Origin: Notospermus geniculatus | Lineage: Eukaryota > Nemertea > Pilidiophora > Heteronemertea > Lineidae | Assembly (NCBI GenBank): GCA_002633025.1 | Contig: NMRB01000759.1 | Span: forward strand, 144,307 to 208,306 | Direction: 5' to 3' | DNA length: 64,000 bases | Shown here: positions 22,441-32,579 of the stretch, piece after piece | Position numbering within the stretch: position 1 is the first letter of the stretch | How the letters are laid out: every line of letters starts with the position of its first letter | Translations under genes and position numbers: made by a program | Notes under the pieces: generated by a model | The model's input: only the letters and a program-made list of their open reading frames with translations | Databases searched by the model: none | Told to the model about the DNA's origin: nothing

Positions 22441-23040
22441 TAAGGCGAACTGTGAAACGTATGGGCGAAGCCCCACTAGTACCATTATCGCCCGCAAGGA
22501 CCGCCCCTGATCATCTCATACCACTATACTATATAGAAATTCCAGCTGTGGAGCTACAGAACAAACCAGACCATCTATTGACGAGCGGTAAACGGTCAAA
22601 GGTCGGCTATCGATCGAAAACAACCATAACTTTTTTACAGCCCCTTAGCTACTCTGGTTAATTAGTAATTAGCGATTTTAATTAGATTTAGTTCTATCAA
22701 TCTCCAATAGATGGCAGGACAGCGTAGTGTTACTTATGACTCAGCCGCCAGGAGGCCACTGTGAAGGTGCAGGTCACGGTCATCAGGTCACATGTGCAAC
22801 GACGTGGCACTTCGGTCGTGGTAGTTGAATTTTTGTGGACCAACTGACACATGTAAGAACTACCCGGCATTTAGGAAACATTTTGTGAAGTCTAACCCAA
22901 TACCGGTATACTACTTTTACACTAGGTAACTAAGCTGTAAAGGGCGAAAATGCCAGTGAATGAATGACTGAGTGACTGACTTTTGCCAGCACGACAGAAA
23001 ACCTCTCGTCGTGCCAGTCAATGCATGTCATGCATCATGT
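22441..23040 (+). repeat. 600-bp unit, inverted partner at 43330-43934
   Basis: Shares GTACCATTATCGCCCGCAAG, GCTACTCTGGTTAATTAGTA, GACCGTGACC-type words and ACAGAAAACCTCTCGTCG with the inverse of 43330-43934. Non-coding. Confidence 0.82.
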
Positions 23041-23196
23041 ACATAGGCCTAATAACAATAATAGGCGATGTATGACATTGTATGGTGTACATGTGTAGCC
23101 CTATCCTACCCTACCCGTCGATCATGTCGGTCGGCGCGAGGCATGTTGCATGCATGCGCATAGGCCTGCCTAGGCCTGGCCTACATGTAGGCCTAA

Positions 23197-23242
23197 GTGC
23201 ATTCTGCAGATGGGCTGCTCGCAGCCGATCTGCAGAATGCAC
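23197..23242. repeat. Short near-perfect hairpin
   Basis: Arms GTGCATTCTGCAGAT and ATCTGCAGAATGCAC are exact inverses. Inner GGCTGC/GCAGCC pairs leave a 2-base loop and one G-G mismatch. Stem of about 21 bp. The tiny loop argues against a microRNA precursor. Confidence 0.7.
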
Positions 23243-23628
23243 GTCACAAACCTCAGGTACAACTATTAGCAGTCTAATAGACCTATATCATTCAGCTACT
23301 AGTATTCATGTTTCTCTTTTTCATCTATGTCAGAATTTGGCACTTGTTTTCTGTAGACTCGATTTTCTTCCTGCAACACATTATTTAGTGCAACTCTTCA
23401 CAAACTTTCGCAGCTTCAATGCACCAACCATCTACCTGCTTCATCTTCATCTTTCGGTACCACCCACATCTACACTAGCACCTCTCTTTCACTTCATTGG
23501 ACCCAGATTGCTCATAACAGACATAGGCCCTACCTCTCTCTGTCATTACACTACTGTGGATTACGGATTTTGCTACGCCTATTTACTTCTCTCTCTTGTT
23601 GTGCAATAAATAAGTACATGTCGGAGTA

Positions 23629-23780
23629 ATGCCCGCTGTACACGATCAACTTTTTCATCCAATTTTCTGAAAATGCTCAATAAAGGCCTACATGCGGGTT
23701 TATACATTGAAGCCCCAATAGGCCCGGAATCTGAATTTCCAAAAAATTGGATGAAAAACTTGATCGTGTACAGCGGGCAT
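23629..23780. mobile_element. MITE, ATGCCCG family, copy 1
   Basis: The ends are ATGCCCGCTGTACACGATCA and its inverse. Arms include CATCCAATTTTCTG/CAAAAAATTGGATG. The left flank is TA but the right flank is AA, so the TSD is not clean. Confidence 0.75.
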
Positions 23781-23852
23781 AAGCCAGCATATCACAAGAC
23801 TTGGGAAGTCAAGGTATTCAGGGAACGCCCCTGCGGGCGAATGACGAGAATA

Positions 23853-24023
23853 ATGCCCGTTGTACACGGTAGGATTTTTTTGTACTAAAAATTATAAATG
23901 GGGCTCAAATGGTGGTCACAATGCCTTTCAGCAGGCAATCAGTAGCCTATGACTGAAATCACCCTTCATCAGCCTCATTTATAATTTTTAGTACAAAAAA
24001 ATCCTACCGTGTGCAACGGGCAT
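23853..24023. mobile_element. MITE, ATGCCCG family, copy 2
   Basis: The ends are ATGCCCGTTGTACACGGTAG and its near inverse. Arms of about 55 bases include TTTGTACTAAAAATTATAAA. The TSD is TA on both sides (23851-23852 and 24024-24025). Closely matches 39411-39583. Confidence 0.82.
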
Positions 24024-24113
24024 TAAAGAAAGAATGACGACAGGTTTCCACAAGAGCTTGATAGTCCTGAGCGCAAGCAGCATCGGAGCGACGAAACGTG
24101 TGTAAGGAGCGAC

Positions 24114-25180
24114 ATGGGAGGTGCAAAGTATATTCCAGAGGTGGACTTTGGGACAACGATAAACAGCCCAATGTTGGCCTGTTTCGCCCTTCAATCTGGA
24201 ACGATCGTGGGAGTGACGAAAGTTGTGCTTGGACATTTTACGGCAGAACAGATTATCACGTCGAAACAGCTACTGTGGGACATGTGCGATAATAATGTGA
24301 TTGGTTCAAGGTGAAGCGACAAACAACTCAGGTGAGAACAGCCGAGGAGGCCAACGTGGTCGATATTTTGGCAGCTATTTCAAAGTTAGATATGAAGGAC
24401 TCTTTGCCGGAAATTGTAATATCAGCTCAGTGTTTGGGAACGGTTCTAAGGTATCATCCTGAGCAATTTAACTCGGTGTCGATGTTAGAGAGACTAAACC
24501 AAGTGGAAACGAATGTAATAAAAGTGTAGGAGAAACTCGAATGTGTAATAGCTGATAACGTTATGTTAAACATTGTTAAAAGGTAAAATCACAGATGTCA
24601 GTATCCCGAAGACGCATGCAGAAGTTGTTAACGGTTACGCGGATGAGGCTATGGACACGTCGGTAGGAAAAGGTGCCAGTGAAAGTGTGGTGTTAAAGCG
24701 AATGGCTCGCGGGGTTTGTTTACATTTTTGGTGGTACCTTCCATAGAGAGTGAATCTAGCCTCCAGGCAAAGCCGTGCCCCAGCCATATGCAACACCTGT
24801 GCAAATATGCGAATGTAAACACTGGGGACGAGGTTCCAGTATTGAATTTTACGGTATTTTCAAAATGTTAGGAGAGTGGAGGTTGAGGTCTCAGGGCCTC
24901 GTGAAGGTCTCCAAAATGCTTGCCTGATACTTACCTTTAATCAAATTCCCATTGATTTTGAAGCCGCAGATTTTGCAGAATGCGCCCCCGAAGTTTGGCT
25001 GTCTAATGCATTTCCCATTAAACTAAAATCCTTCTTTTGCCTTTTTCTCAAAATGCTGCTTGATATCGATGACCAACTGTCATGGCGCCACAACAAACCC
25101 CGCGAGCCATCCGCTTTGAGGCGGTTGTCTGATACGGGTGTATCAGGTGGAGGAGCCCTTGAGGCAGAGGGCGAAAGGTG
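24114..25180 (+). pseudogene. Retroelement-like ORF fragment, MITE-split
   Basis: The frame from 24114 reads MGGAKYIPEVDFG and later VVLGHFTAEQI and LLWDMC, to a stop at 24314. A shifted frame (24311-24529) continues with RTAEEANVVDILAAISKLD, LPEIVI and LERLNQVE. This pattern (a roughly 130-residue domain followed by a D/E..A..LDI-type helix) resembles an ORF seen repeatedly in marine invertebrate genomes, which I believe accompanies non-LTR elements; that link is from memory. Further down, a frame ending ASESVVLKR at about 24700 seems to resume as RLSDTGVSGGG after 25130, on the other side of a foldback insert. No reverse transcriptase is seen nearby. Confidence 0.42.
24696..25131. mobile_element. 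Foldback insert, TAAAGCGAATGGCTCGCGG ends
   Basis: AAAGCGAATGGCTCGCGGGG at the left is matched inversely by CCCCGCGAGCCATCCGCTTT at the right, with a second paired block TTTGTTT/AACAAA inside. No clean TSD is seen. It lies within the ORF fragment at 24114-25180. Confidence 0.6.
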
Positions 25181-25790
25181 AGTTATACAACCAGTGAGAC
25201 GTGGACTTGGGAGAGGCCGTGGTGTTACGAGAGGCCGTGGAGGCGGTGACATTTCACTTCATGGCTTCCCTGGATATGGCGAGAAATTCGGGAGTTTGCA
25301 TGCCAAACCACGAAATCCTGACGTTCTTCGGCTTCGGAAAGCAATGTGTCCTTGGACAGAGCATGTGAGTCATCTTATGTATCGGTGGACCCGGAAGAAA
25401 ACGATTTTTGTCTACCGCGGTACCAACAACGCAAGAACAACAGAATCGAGAATAAACGGAGGAAATTCATTGTGACTTAAAATTCACGTTGATGCTCGGA
25501 GGTAGGCCTACATGTATGTCGAAAATGCCACAATTATCATCCAGGCGGTGGAGGTCGATGATGCTGAAAGGAGCCGTCCATCGTCCATCATCCACCGTCC
25601 ATCGTCCATGTTTTTCGAATACCCGTACTGCACATAACGTCTTTGCTAGAAATCAGAACTATTGGCAGTAGCCATCACTGTGGTCACTGGTCAACACTCT
25701 TCTAGTCCCATCTTTTGTGAGTTATTCAAATGATCATTGTTTTTATAACCATATTCGAACAGCTCCTTCAAGTATCAAACACGAAATATA

Positions 25791-25868
25791 CTAAACCGTG
25801 TTTCTAGCACTGTCAATCTGATGAACCGTCCGATCACTCGCTCTGTCTTTCCTATTCCTGATGCCACA
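25791..25868 (-). pseudogene. Displaced C-terminal tail of the GPCR at 36924-37942
   Basis: This is the DNA just outside the left end of the EnSpm transposon. On the minus strand, after the TSD copy TG (25868-25867), the sequence T GGC ATC AGG AAT follows. Joined to the GPCR exon through a single TG, the frame completes Cys340 and gives 24 codons starting GIRNRKDRAS and ending DSARNTV, then TAG at 25793-25791. The basic, Ser/Thr-bearing tail after helix 8 is typical of a GPCR C-terminus. In the present sequence it is separated from the receptor by 11 kb. Confidence 0.8.
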
Positions 25869-25879
25869 CACTCTTAGCA

Positions 25880-26470
25880 AAAATGGTTTTTTAAAGAACC
25901 GAAAAGGGTTTTTTGCGTTGTCCCTGGGGAAGAACCCTTTTTGGGTCTTTAAAGAACCCTTCGGCAGGGTTCTTTAAAGAACCAAGAACAGATGGTTCTT
26001 TTAAAAACCGCAAGGTTCTTCCTAGAACCATGTGTTAAGGTTCTTTGAAGAACCTTTCAATAGGGTTTTTTAAAAAACCTCCAGGTTCTTTGTAAAACCA
26101 TTTGTAACAGGTTCTATAAAGAACCATTCCTCAGATATCACAGGGTTTTTTGTAAAACCTTCAAGGTTCTGTAAAGAACCAAGTCTTGAGGGTTTTACAT
26201 GGAAACTTTGGGTTCTTTCTAGAACCTACAGGGCAGTCAATAGAACCTCATCAATATGGTTCTTTAAAAAACCCATGAGGTTTTTCTAAAAGAACCATTT
26301 TAATAGGTTTTTTGAAGAACCTTTTGAGAACTAACCGGGTTCTAAAAAGAATCCCAGTCCGCTGGTTCTTTAAGAAACCCAGTGGGTTTTCATGTGGAAC
26401 CATTTAATAATGGTTTTTAGTAAATCCTTTTTCCAGTGCAGGGTTCTTTCTAACTTCCGGTTCTGAAGGT
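25880..26470. repeat. Left subterminal array of GGTTCTTTAAAGAACC motifs
   Basis: Several tens of half-sites (GGTTCTTTAAAGAACC, GGTTTTTTAAAAAACC, AGGTTCTTTGAAGAACC and variants) occur in both orientations over 590 bases. By analogy to En/Spm these would be binding sites for an element-encoded protein (inference). Confidence 0.85.
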
Positions 26471-26718
26471 GCTCAGTGAAGACTTGAATTCTTCACTTCG
26501 ACATTAAGGCTTGTTTTGACTTTCAGCTTTCCACTGCCGAAAGATCCGTCGACAGATCTCCACACACTTGTACGGATTCCGAAGCGTTTTTCGGAACCCA
26601 TTTAATAAGCATTTGTCGTATCACTCACGGCAACGCTTTGAAATCCCTACCATAGTGTGTGGAGACCTTGTGCAGCAATATAAAAAAACAGAATGTTTGT
26701 ATTGTAAACTAAATAAAT

Positions 26719-26724
26719 TTTATT
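26719..26724 (-). promoter_or_regulatory. Polyadenylation signal AATAAA
   Basis: AATAAA on the minus strand about 150 bases after the stop codon of the SAM-domain gene (26872). The surrounding DNA is AT-rich. It would end transcripts of both element genes if they share 3' exons. Confidence 0.5.
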
Positions 26725-26871
26725 CATGCCTCAAAAATTTAATTATAATATATTTCGACACTGAGTTCTGCATTATAAGTGTAAAGAAAGACTGAATTGT
26801 CACCAGTCATCCCACTAGGTAGTCAGTCACCAGAAAGTACATGTACATTATTAACAAATTACCTGAAGCCC

Positions 26872-29800
26872 CTAGCACATAGTCAACATCTGGTGTACTT
26901 TCTGAACAATTGTAACTTTGGTGCTCGTTTTTTCCTCAGGTATCTGCAGTAGATACTCCTGAATGAACTGGAGTGTGTTCTTGGCACATCTTGGGTACGC
27001 AACGTTAAACATATAATACGTTGCCATCAGGCAACACAAACTAAACCTGAAGTCCATCTCCTCACTGTCGTTTAAAGTGACAATGCGATCCATCTTAATG
27101 TTCACTTGTCTCGGCAAAAAAGGGTTCCCTCCTTTGAAACAGATCATTGGTGATGGCATGTGTGGTTCCTGAAGATAAGAACAAAAATACTCGATGATTT
27201 GGAAACAGAGTATCAGCGAATCTTTCCAGTCGTTGGAACGAGCATTAAATTTAAAGAATCTGGCGCATTCAGGATTACAAAAAAATGATAATTTGACACA
27301 ATGGGTACAGTAATAATGATGTGGAGAGGGGGATACTTCGGAAATGCATGTTTTTGCATGGTGCTGATGTGTCACATAGATTGTTCTGAGGTGGGAAAAA
27401 CACTGAGTAGTTACTGATCAGGCTCTAACTTTACCTTGTCAATTGCTAAGATGTTTTCTAGTTTCTCGTGCATCAAAGATGGAAGCATCAACAAGGCTGC
27501 ACTTTGCCTCAGTACTGAAAAAGAGGAAACTCTGGTAAACAGGAGAAATAATTTTGCAAGAAAAGTGATCATTGAATCCTTCAGCTGAATTTCAGTTTTT
27601 CAAGTTGCACATTTGCAAGTGCTGTACCAGAAAAAAGACATTCCTGGGAGTTATTTGGTTGTCCAGCTGAAAACAACTGTTAAATTCATTAATTATACTT
27701 GCCTAGAATAGTTGTGGCATTTGCAGTTCCCTCCAGTTCTCTTTCTAAAGCTGTAACCAGCCACTTGTTTGCTGGCTTCTTCTTGCCCTCTTCCAACACT
27801 TTCTCTGTCATTGGCTTCAAGTTCATGAACAGATTCCGTTCAATATCTGTCTTCACATGCGCATTCATTGCCTCCATTAGCTGCAAATAATGCATTCAAT
27901 TAAATGTTTGGGATAATAATTGGAACATTATGATCGAGGGGTTGTTAGAGGGATGCAATTTTTCAATGACGTTTTGGTCAAACAACAGTTGTAAGCGAAG
28001 AGGTATTTCAAAAATTAGCCCCAATTTTTCACGATGTATTGGTAATACAGATAGAGCTATGAACTTACAAATCGTGGATTTTTCATCCATTCGTATTCTT
28101 TGAGGATTGTGTCAGCCGGAGATTTGCCGCACTCGTTTGCTACTACACCAATGACCAGTGGCATCTTTGCTTTGATGACGTCAATGTTTGGACGAAGCTT
28201 TTGGCTCTCACAGTCCATGACATTAATGTGGGCCTTGATGGTTTCGTTGTCTTCGCCTACAGGCAAGGATGGTTCATCTTCCTGCAATAATAAAAGGTAG
28301 TTGTTCAGCCATGATTACTTGAAGCACTTTAGTATTTCAAACACCTCCGTTCAATTCAGGCATATTTCGTTTTTGCATACTTACGATTAACTTCCTCCGC
28401 TTGGCGTCATTGCAGCCGTCATCTACGGCAGCAGAGTCTCGTTTCCGTCCGACTCCTTTTGTGCCAAATTTCTTTTTCATCTCGGTGATTGCCTTCATCT
28501 GCGTTTCAGGAAAGCGTTCCCTCTTAAACTTCCCTTTCAGGCTAATTTTCAGCGCCTCCTGAAGCCAAGAAATGTGTATCGATATCAATAATGATGACTG
28601 GTTGATCAATCATTGTAATCCTATTGACCGTGCAAGTTGATACTCTATCCAATGCTGGAGTTCCAACATTAACTGAAACACCAACAGCTGCTCTTTTAAT
28701 AGACATTAAATTTACTTACCCCGCCACATCCAGTTCCCTTTAAGAACGGATATTTCGCGAGTAGAACACGGATAACATCATCATATTCTCTGCGGTCTGG
28801 GTACCTAAAATATGTGAAAAATAAATGAAAGTGCAGGTGATAAATTCCTGATTTCAATGTTGTATAATCATAGGGTATTTCCACGAAGGACAGCATGCAG
28901 TATGCTGCATCAGCTATCATTTTCTTATTCTAATTTTTGCTGTACAATCTCCTTTGCGTAAAAATGACAAAATTGGTAAGGGCAAAAAGCATGACAATCT
29001 TACCAGGTATACTTGGACATGTCATCGGCCAGGAGGGAAATCAATTTGGTTCTTTCCTTTGACCTTGTTGACCTAAAGAATGCTGGCCTCTTCTCTTCAA
29101 GTGCTGTGGTCAGAAATGGAGTCATTGGTGGCAGCCGGTAGGGAATTGGTAATTTCCCTGGTTGGTCCAATTGAACAGAAAGGTCAGGCAATGAAAGTGA
29201 GTCGTTCCCGTTGAAGCTACTTTCTGCTGCGCTGGCGTTCAATGAGTCGAGATTGCTGTAAATGATATTGTATTTGACAATTATGATGAAAAATAAAGAA
29301 TCGCTATGGAAGGAACCTCTTTATGTTTATGACACCGTAGAAACCCGTTTCAGCGATGTACAGAATACTGTATCTAACAGAAAATGCACCATCCTTGTGG
29401 CTATTTGGTGCAATGACATGTTTTCCTTCCTGTTCGTCAGCCTCATCTGGGTTGATAATATACATTATTCCAAGAGACACAATATATTTATTACGAATAC
29501 TAGACAGACATGAACGTACCTCGTTAAACTCTGGTTGGGCGGGTCATCGGGATGAGGTTTCTTGTTCCGTAGACCATTCAGCAGGCTAAGGAATTTCACT
29601 CTGTGTTTCATAACTTTGACCAGTTCAGTTACCATCATTTCTGTCAGGCCAATGAGAGTCTCTCCGTCAATCTCGTTTTCTGCAACAAGAAAAGGCGAAT
29701 ATTCCTGTGAAAGTAATTTTCGCACAATGCAAAATAACCCCAAAAAATAACAAGTCTAACTAACTCTATTTAAAATTCTTAAAACAAAATGGTGTTGGCG

Positions 29801-32569
29801 AGTACAGAAGATGTAGTTTATCATTGTACTTGTACATATCTAATTGGCACGGAATCACTCTCTGGTTGAGCTTTCAAGTGCTTACATGAAACAGTCTTTC
29901 TAGCCCCCCACTGGACATCTGAACACGTTTCATCACACCATATGTTTCAATATGATGCATTCCTCGTCCTCTGTGTTCTTGTATGAATGCAACATATGGT
30001 AATCCTTCTCTTGCCCAGGTCTAACTATTAGCCAAGTCCTACAATCCTGTACTTTAAAGGCGTGCAAATGTTCATCGAAGTCTGCAGTGGCAAAGAGCTT
30101 GCCACATAAAAACCAAATGTCCCGAAATCCCAATATGAACATGACCTTGAAAAAAACTGGGAGTTCTTCTGCATGTACTGTATCCAGAACTAGAAAAGCC
30201 TTCGAAGTGTATGTTACATGATCTATTGTCAACTCATTTGCCTTCACCAGAGTTTCACCAACAGGGAATTTATGAAGTCCCATCTCATTTAAAAGTTCAG
30301 TTTGAACAACGGTTGGTAAACCATTGAAGTTGATTTCCGCACCAGATCCAACTATCTCAGTATCTTTGCTGAGAAAATCGCCTGCTTTCAACTCGTAACA
30401 CTGATACAGCTGATGACGTAAGGCAAGTGTGTGGCATGGATTTCTAAAATTGCACATCACCCCAGCAATGCGCTTGAAATAGCGATGTTTAGCCTCGTAC
30501 CTCATACACCATAGTGAACGCAAATTGCCGAACAGTTTTATGAGGCGTGGATAATGAACAAGATAATGTACCTTCGGGGTGAAATGGCCAGGATAGAGAA
30601 CACGGAATTCACTCAGGAAGTCGAACACCAAAGGCTCAAGGAGAGCTCGCCAACTCTCCTGAATTGCAGGTGATAAAACAATGTCAACAATTGCCCTAAG
30701 CAGTAGATACACCGACCAGTGTTTGTTATTCGCTGGCACACTAGAACCGATGAGAAACGGTAATATTCTGAATAGCATCCACTTTTGAGAGGCAGTTCCG
30801 CTAATTGCACCATCACCCCTGACAACCTTTGCTGATATTGCAACTGGTCGCGACTTGTTGTCTTTAACACTCAAACAAATATTACGCAACTCGGAGTTCA
30901 GTTGTTCAAGTGTTATAACTTTTTCAGTCACCAGATTTTTTATCAACAGTTTTAGAACCATTGGCACCACACCCTCTAACAGATCATGCATGACATCAGG
31001 TGGAAATGCATTTACTGTATCAAAGTGTTCAAGTTGTTCAAATGCACATCTTTTCGTCACTCCGTAGATACTGACGTTGTCTGGATTTCTTTCGACTTCC
31101 CGCAAGTGATGTTGATGGCCTTGGGTTGTTCTGAGAGTTGCATCTTCTTCTGTGATTATAGTAGCCAGATTTTTGTGTAAGACCATGCAAAACCTGCAAA
31201 CGCGACCACTACTGAAACAACATCTGAATCCACCTAAGGAGTGCGCTGACAGATTGTCCGCAGATACAGTGGCTAAACTCCCCTGAAGTTGAAATTCATG
31301 TTCACCATGCACGACAGTAACACCTACAGTTTCAAGGATGATCAAATCAGAAATGAGTGGTTTCAAGATATCCCCGTATGAGTACTTCCCACTCTGAATG
31401 AATCTGTACGGTGCAAGTATAGACAAGTAAATATGTTTTACTTTCGAGCGGTACTTGGCCTCCAAATTTCCTATTGTGAAATAGAATGCAGAGATTTTAT
31501 GTTTCACCTTCTTTGCGCCAAGAGGGTTGACGATTTCAAATTCGTCATTGTAGAGATGGATCCGTATCACACTTTCACTTTTCGAAAACAAGGGGTGCGC
31601 CTTGCATATCTCCCCATCAGAAAAATCGCTGAACACTTCAGTTTCACTTGTATCCCTTTGTCTCATGAAATTGCACCAAACATCCTCCTGCTGTAGAGCA
31701 GTTTTTAACACATCTAAGAGAGGCACGTATTGAATTGTTTCCTCTTTACCCTCTTCACTTTCCCCCAGCTTATGCCTCACTGGCTTCACCATATTGAAGT
31801 GATCAGTGAAATATTTGACCACATCATAGTCGGATGTCAAACTATCCAATGCACTCAAAAAGAGACTGTCCTCCCCGAGTAATTCCAATAGGTCATCATC
31901 ATGTTCAATGTTGTAGTTCTTTGCCTTCAAATGATCCCTAATTAATTCGCCATAATACTTGGAGAAAAACCGAATAAGGAACTTCACTTCATCTACTACG
32001 GTTTTCTGCACAACATTAGGCAGGGCATGTTTTTCTTGTAAATTCACAAGAAACATGCAGAAGTGTTCTCTTAACCCACTGACTAATCCCTCAACTGACA
32101 GTTCATCAACCACTACAGCATCATTTGTATCCATATGAATGCAATCCCCCTCCTGCGCACCACCATGATTACTTTCCCCGACTACTTCGTGTGACGTGTC
32201 GTCGACGTCGTCTTTTGCATCTCGTACATGCATGTGATGAATGTGTTTCCTATAGAGATGCTTCCGATACGATTCAAAGTTCTTAAATTGCTTTGACTGG
32301 CAATTATCAATAGTACACAAAACCTTGAAGTCAGGTTCATGCTGATGCCTTATTCCGATATGATCAAGTAATTTTTTCAAACTGAATTTGTGTACCCCGC
32401 AGTGTGGGCGAGGACACGTGTAACATCTAAACCCACCAGCCATTCTGCTTCGTTAACTAAGTCCAGAGAATCACTTACTCAGAAATTCTTCTTGAATATT
32501 TTCATTGAAGCCATTGTCCTTCAGCCAATTCACAACATCCCCAACATTCCAGTCTTCTACGTGATTCAT
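26872..32569 (-). CDS. SAM-domain, SAMD3-like transposon protein, nine exons
   Basis: Exons by reading frame and splice sites: 32569-32479, 29679-29520, 29255-29004, 28804-28720, 28558-28385, 28281-28069, 27880-27703, 27514-27435, and 27363-26872 (this last acceptor is the least sure). All junction phases agree and give about 574 residues. Exons 1 and 2 together form a SAM domain: VEDWNVGDVVNWLKDNGF, then KNEIDGETLIGL. Exons 3-5 carry YPDRREYDDVI, LLAKYPFLKG and LKGKFKRERF, and a basic stretch KRRK. The last exon has MFNVAYPRCAKNTLQFIQEYL. These match the SAMD3-like family common in fish and echinoderm genomes. Donors are GTAAGT-like except exon 7, which uses GCAAGT. The role is probably DNA binding or regulation for the element, like TnpA (inference). 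Confidence 0.82.
29933..32443 (-). CDS. EnSpm/CACTA transposase, 836 residues
   Basis: Single unbroken ORF from the ATG at 32443. The N-terminus has C2H2-like fingers (CPRPHCGVHKF.. and CTIDNCQ..H..KHIHH, residues about 9-70), followed by an acidic linker. The catalytic part has LYNDEFEIVNPLG (Asp300), SADNLSAH (Asp396), FCSSGR/CRFC Cys pairs, FPPDVMHDLLEG (479-491) and MRYEAKHRYFK (Glu650). Asp300, Asp396 and Glu650 are candidates for the DDE triad. It acts on the element's CACTC ends (family knowledge). It lies entirely within intron 1 of the SAM-domain gene on the same strand, 35 bases after that intron's donor. A GTAAGC donor at 29885 could link its 3' UTR to the shared exons. Confidence 0.9.
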   Translation of the reverse strand: MAGGFRCYTCPRPHCGVHKFSLKKLLDHIGIRHQHEPDFKVLCTIDNCQSKQFKNFESYRKHLYRKHIHHMHVRDAKDDVDDTSHEVVGESNHGGAQEGDCIHMDTNDAVVVDELSVEGLVSGLREHFCMFLVNLQEKHALPNVVQKTVVDEVKFLIRFFSKYYGELIRDHLKAKNYNIEHDDDLLELLGEDSLFLSALDSLTSDYDVVKYFTDHFNMVKPVRHKLGESEEGKEETIQYVPLLDVLKTALQQEDVWCNFMRQRDTSETEVFSDFSDGEICKAHPLFSKSESVIRIHLYNDEFEIVNPLGAKKVKHKISAFYFTIGNLEAKYRSKVKHIYLSILAPYRFIQSGKYSYGDILKPLISDLIILETVGVTVVHGEHEFQLQGSLATVSADNLSAHSLGGFRCCFSSGRVCRFCMVLHKNLATIITEEDATLRTTQGHQHHLREVERNPDNVSIYGVTKRCAFEQLEHFDTVNAFPPDVMHDLLEGVVPMVLKLLIKNLVTEKVITLEQLNSELRNICLSVKDNKSRPVAISAKVVRGDGAISGTASQKWMLFRILPFLIGSSVPANNKHWSVYLLLRAIVDIVLSPAIQESWRALLEPLVFDFLSEFRVLYPGHFTPKVHYLVHYPRLIKLFGNLRSLWCMRYEAKHRYFKRIAGVMCNFRNPCHTLALRHQLYQCYELKAGDFLSKDTEIVGSGAEINFNGLPTVVQTELLNEMGLHKFPVGETLVKANELTIDHVTYTSKAFLVLDTVHAEELPVFFKVMFILGFRDIWFLCGKLFATADFDEHLHAFKVQDCRTWLIVRPGQEKDYHMLHSYKNTEDEECIILKHMV

Positions 32570-32579
32570 GGTCGTTGAG

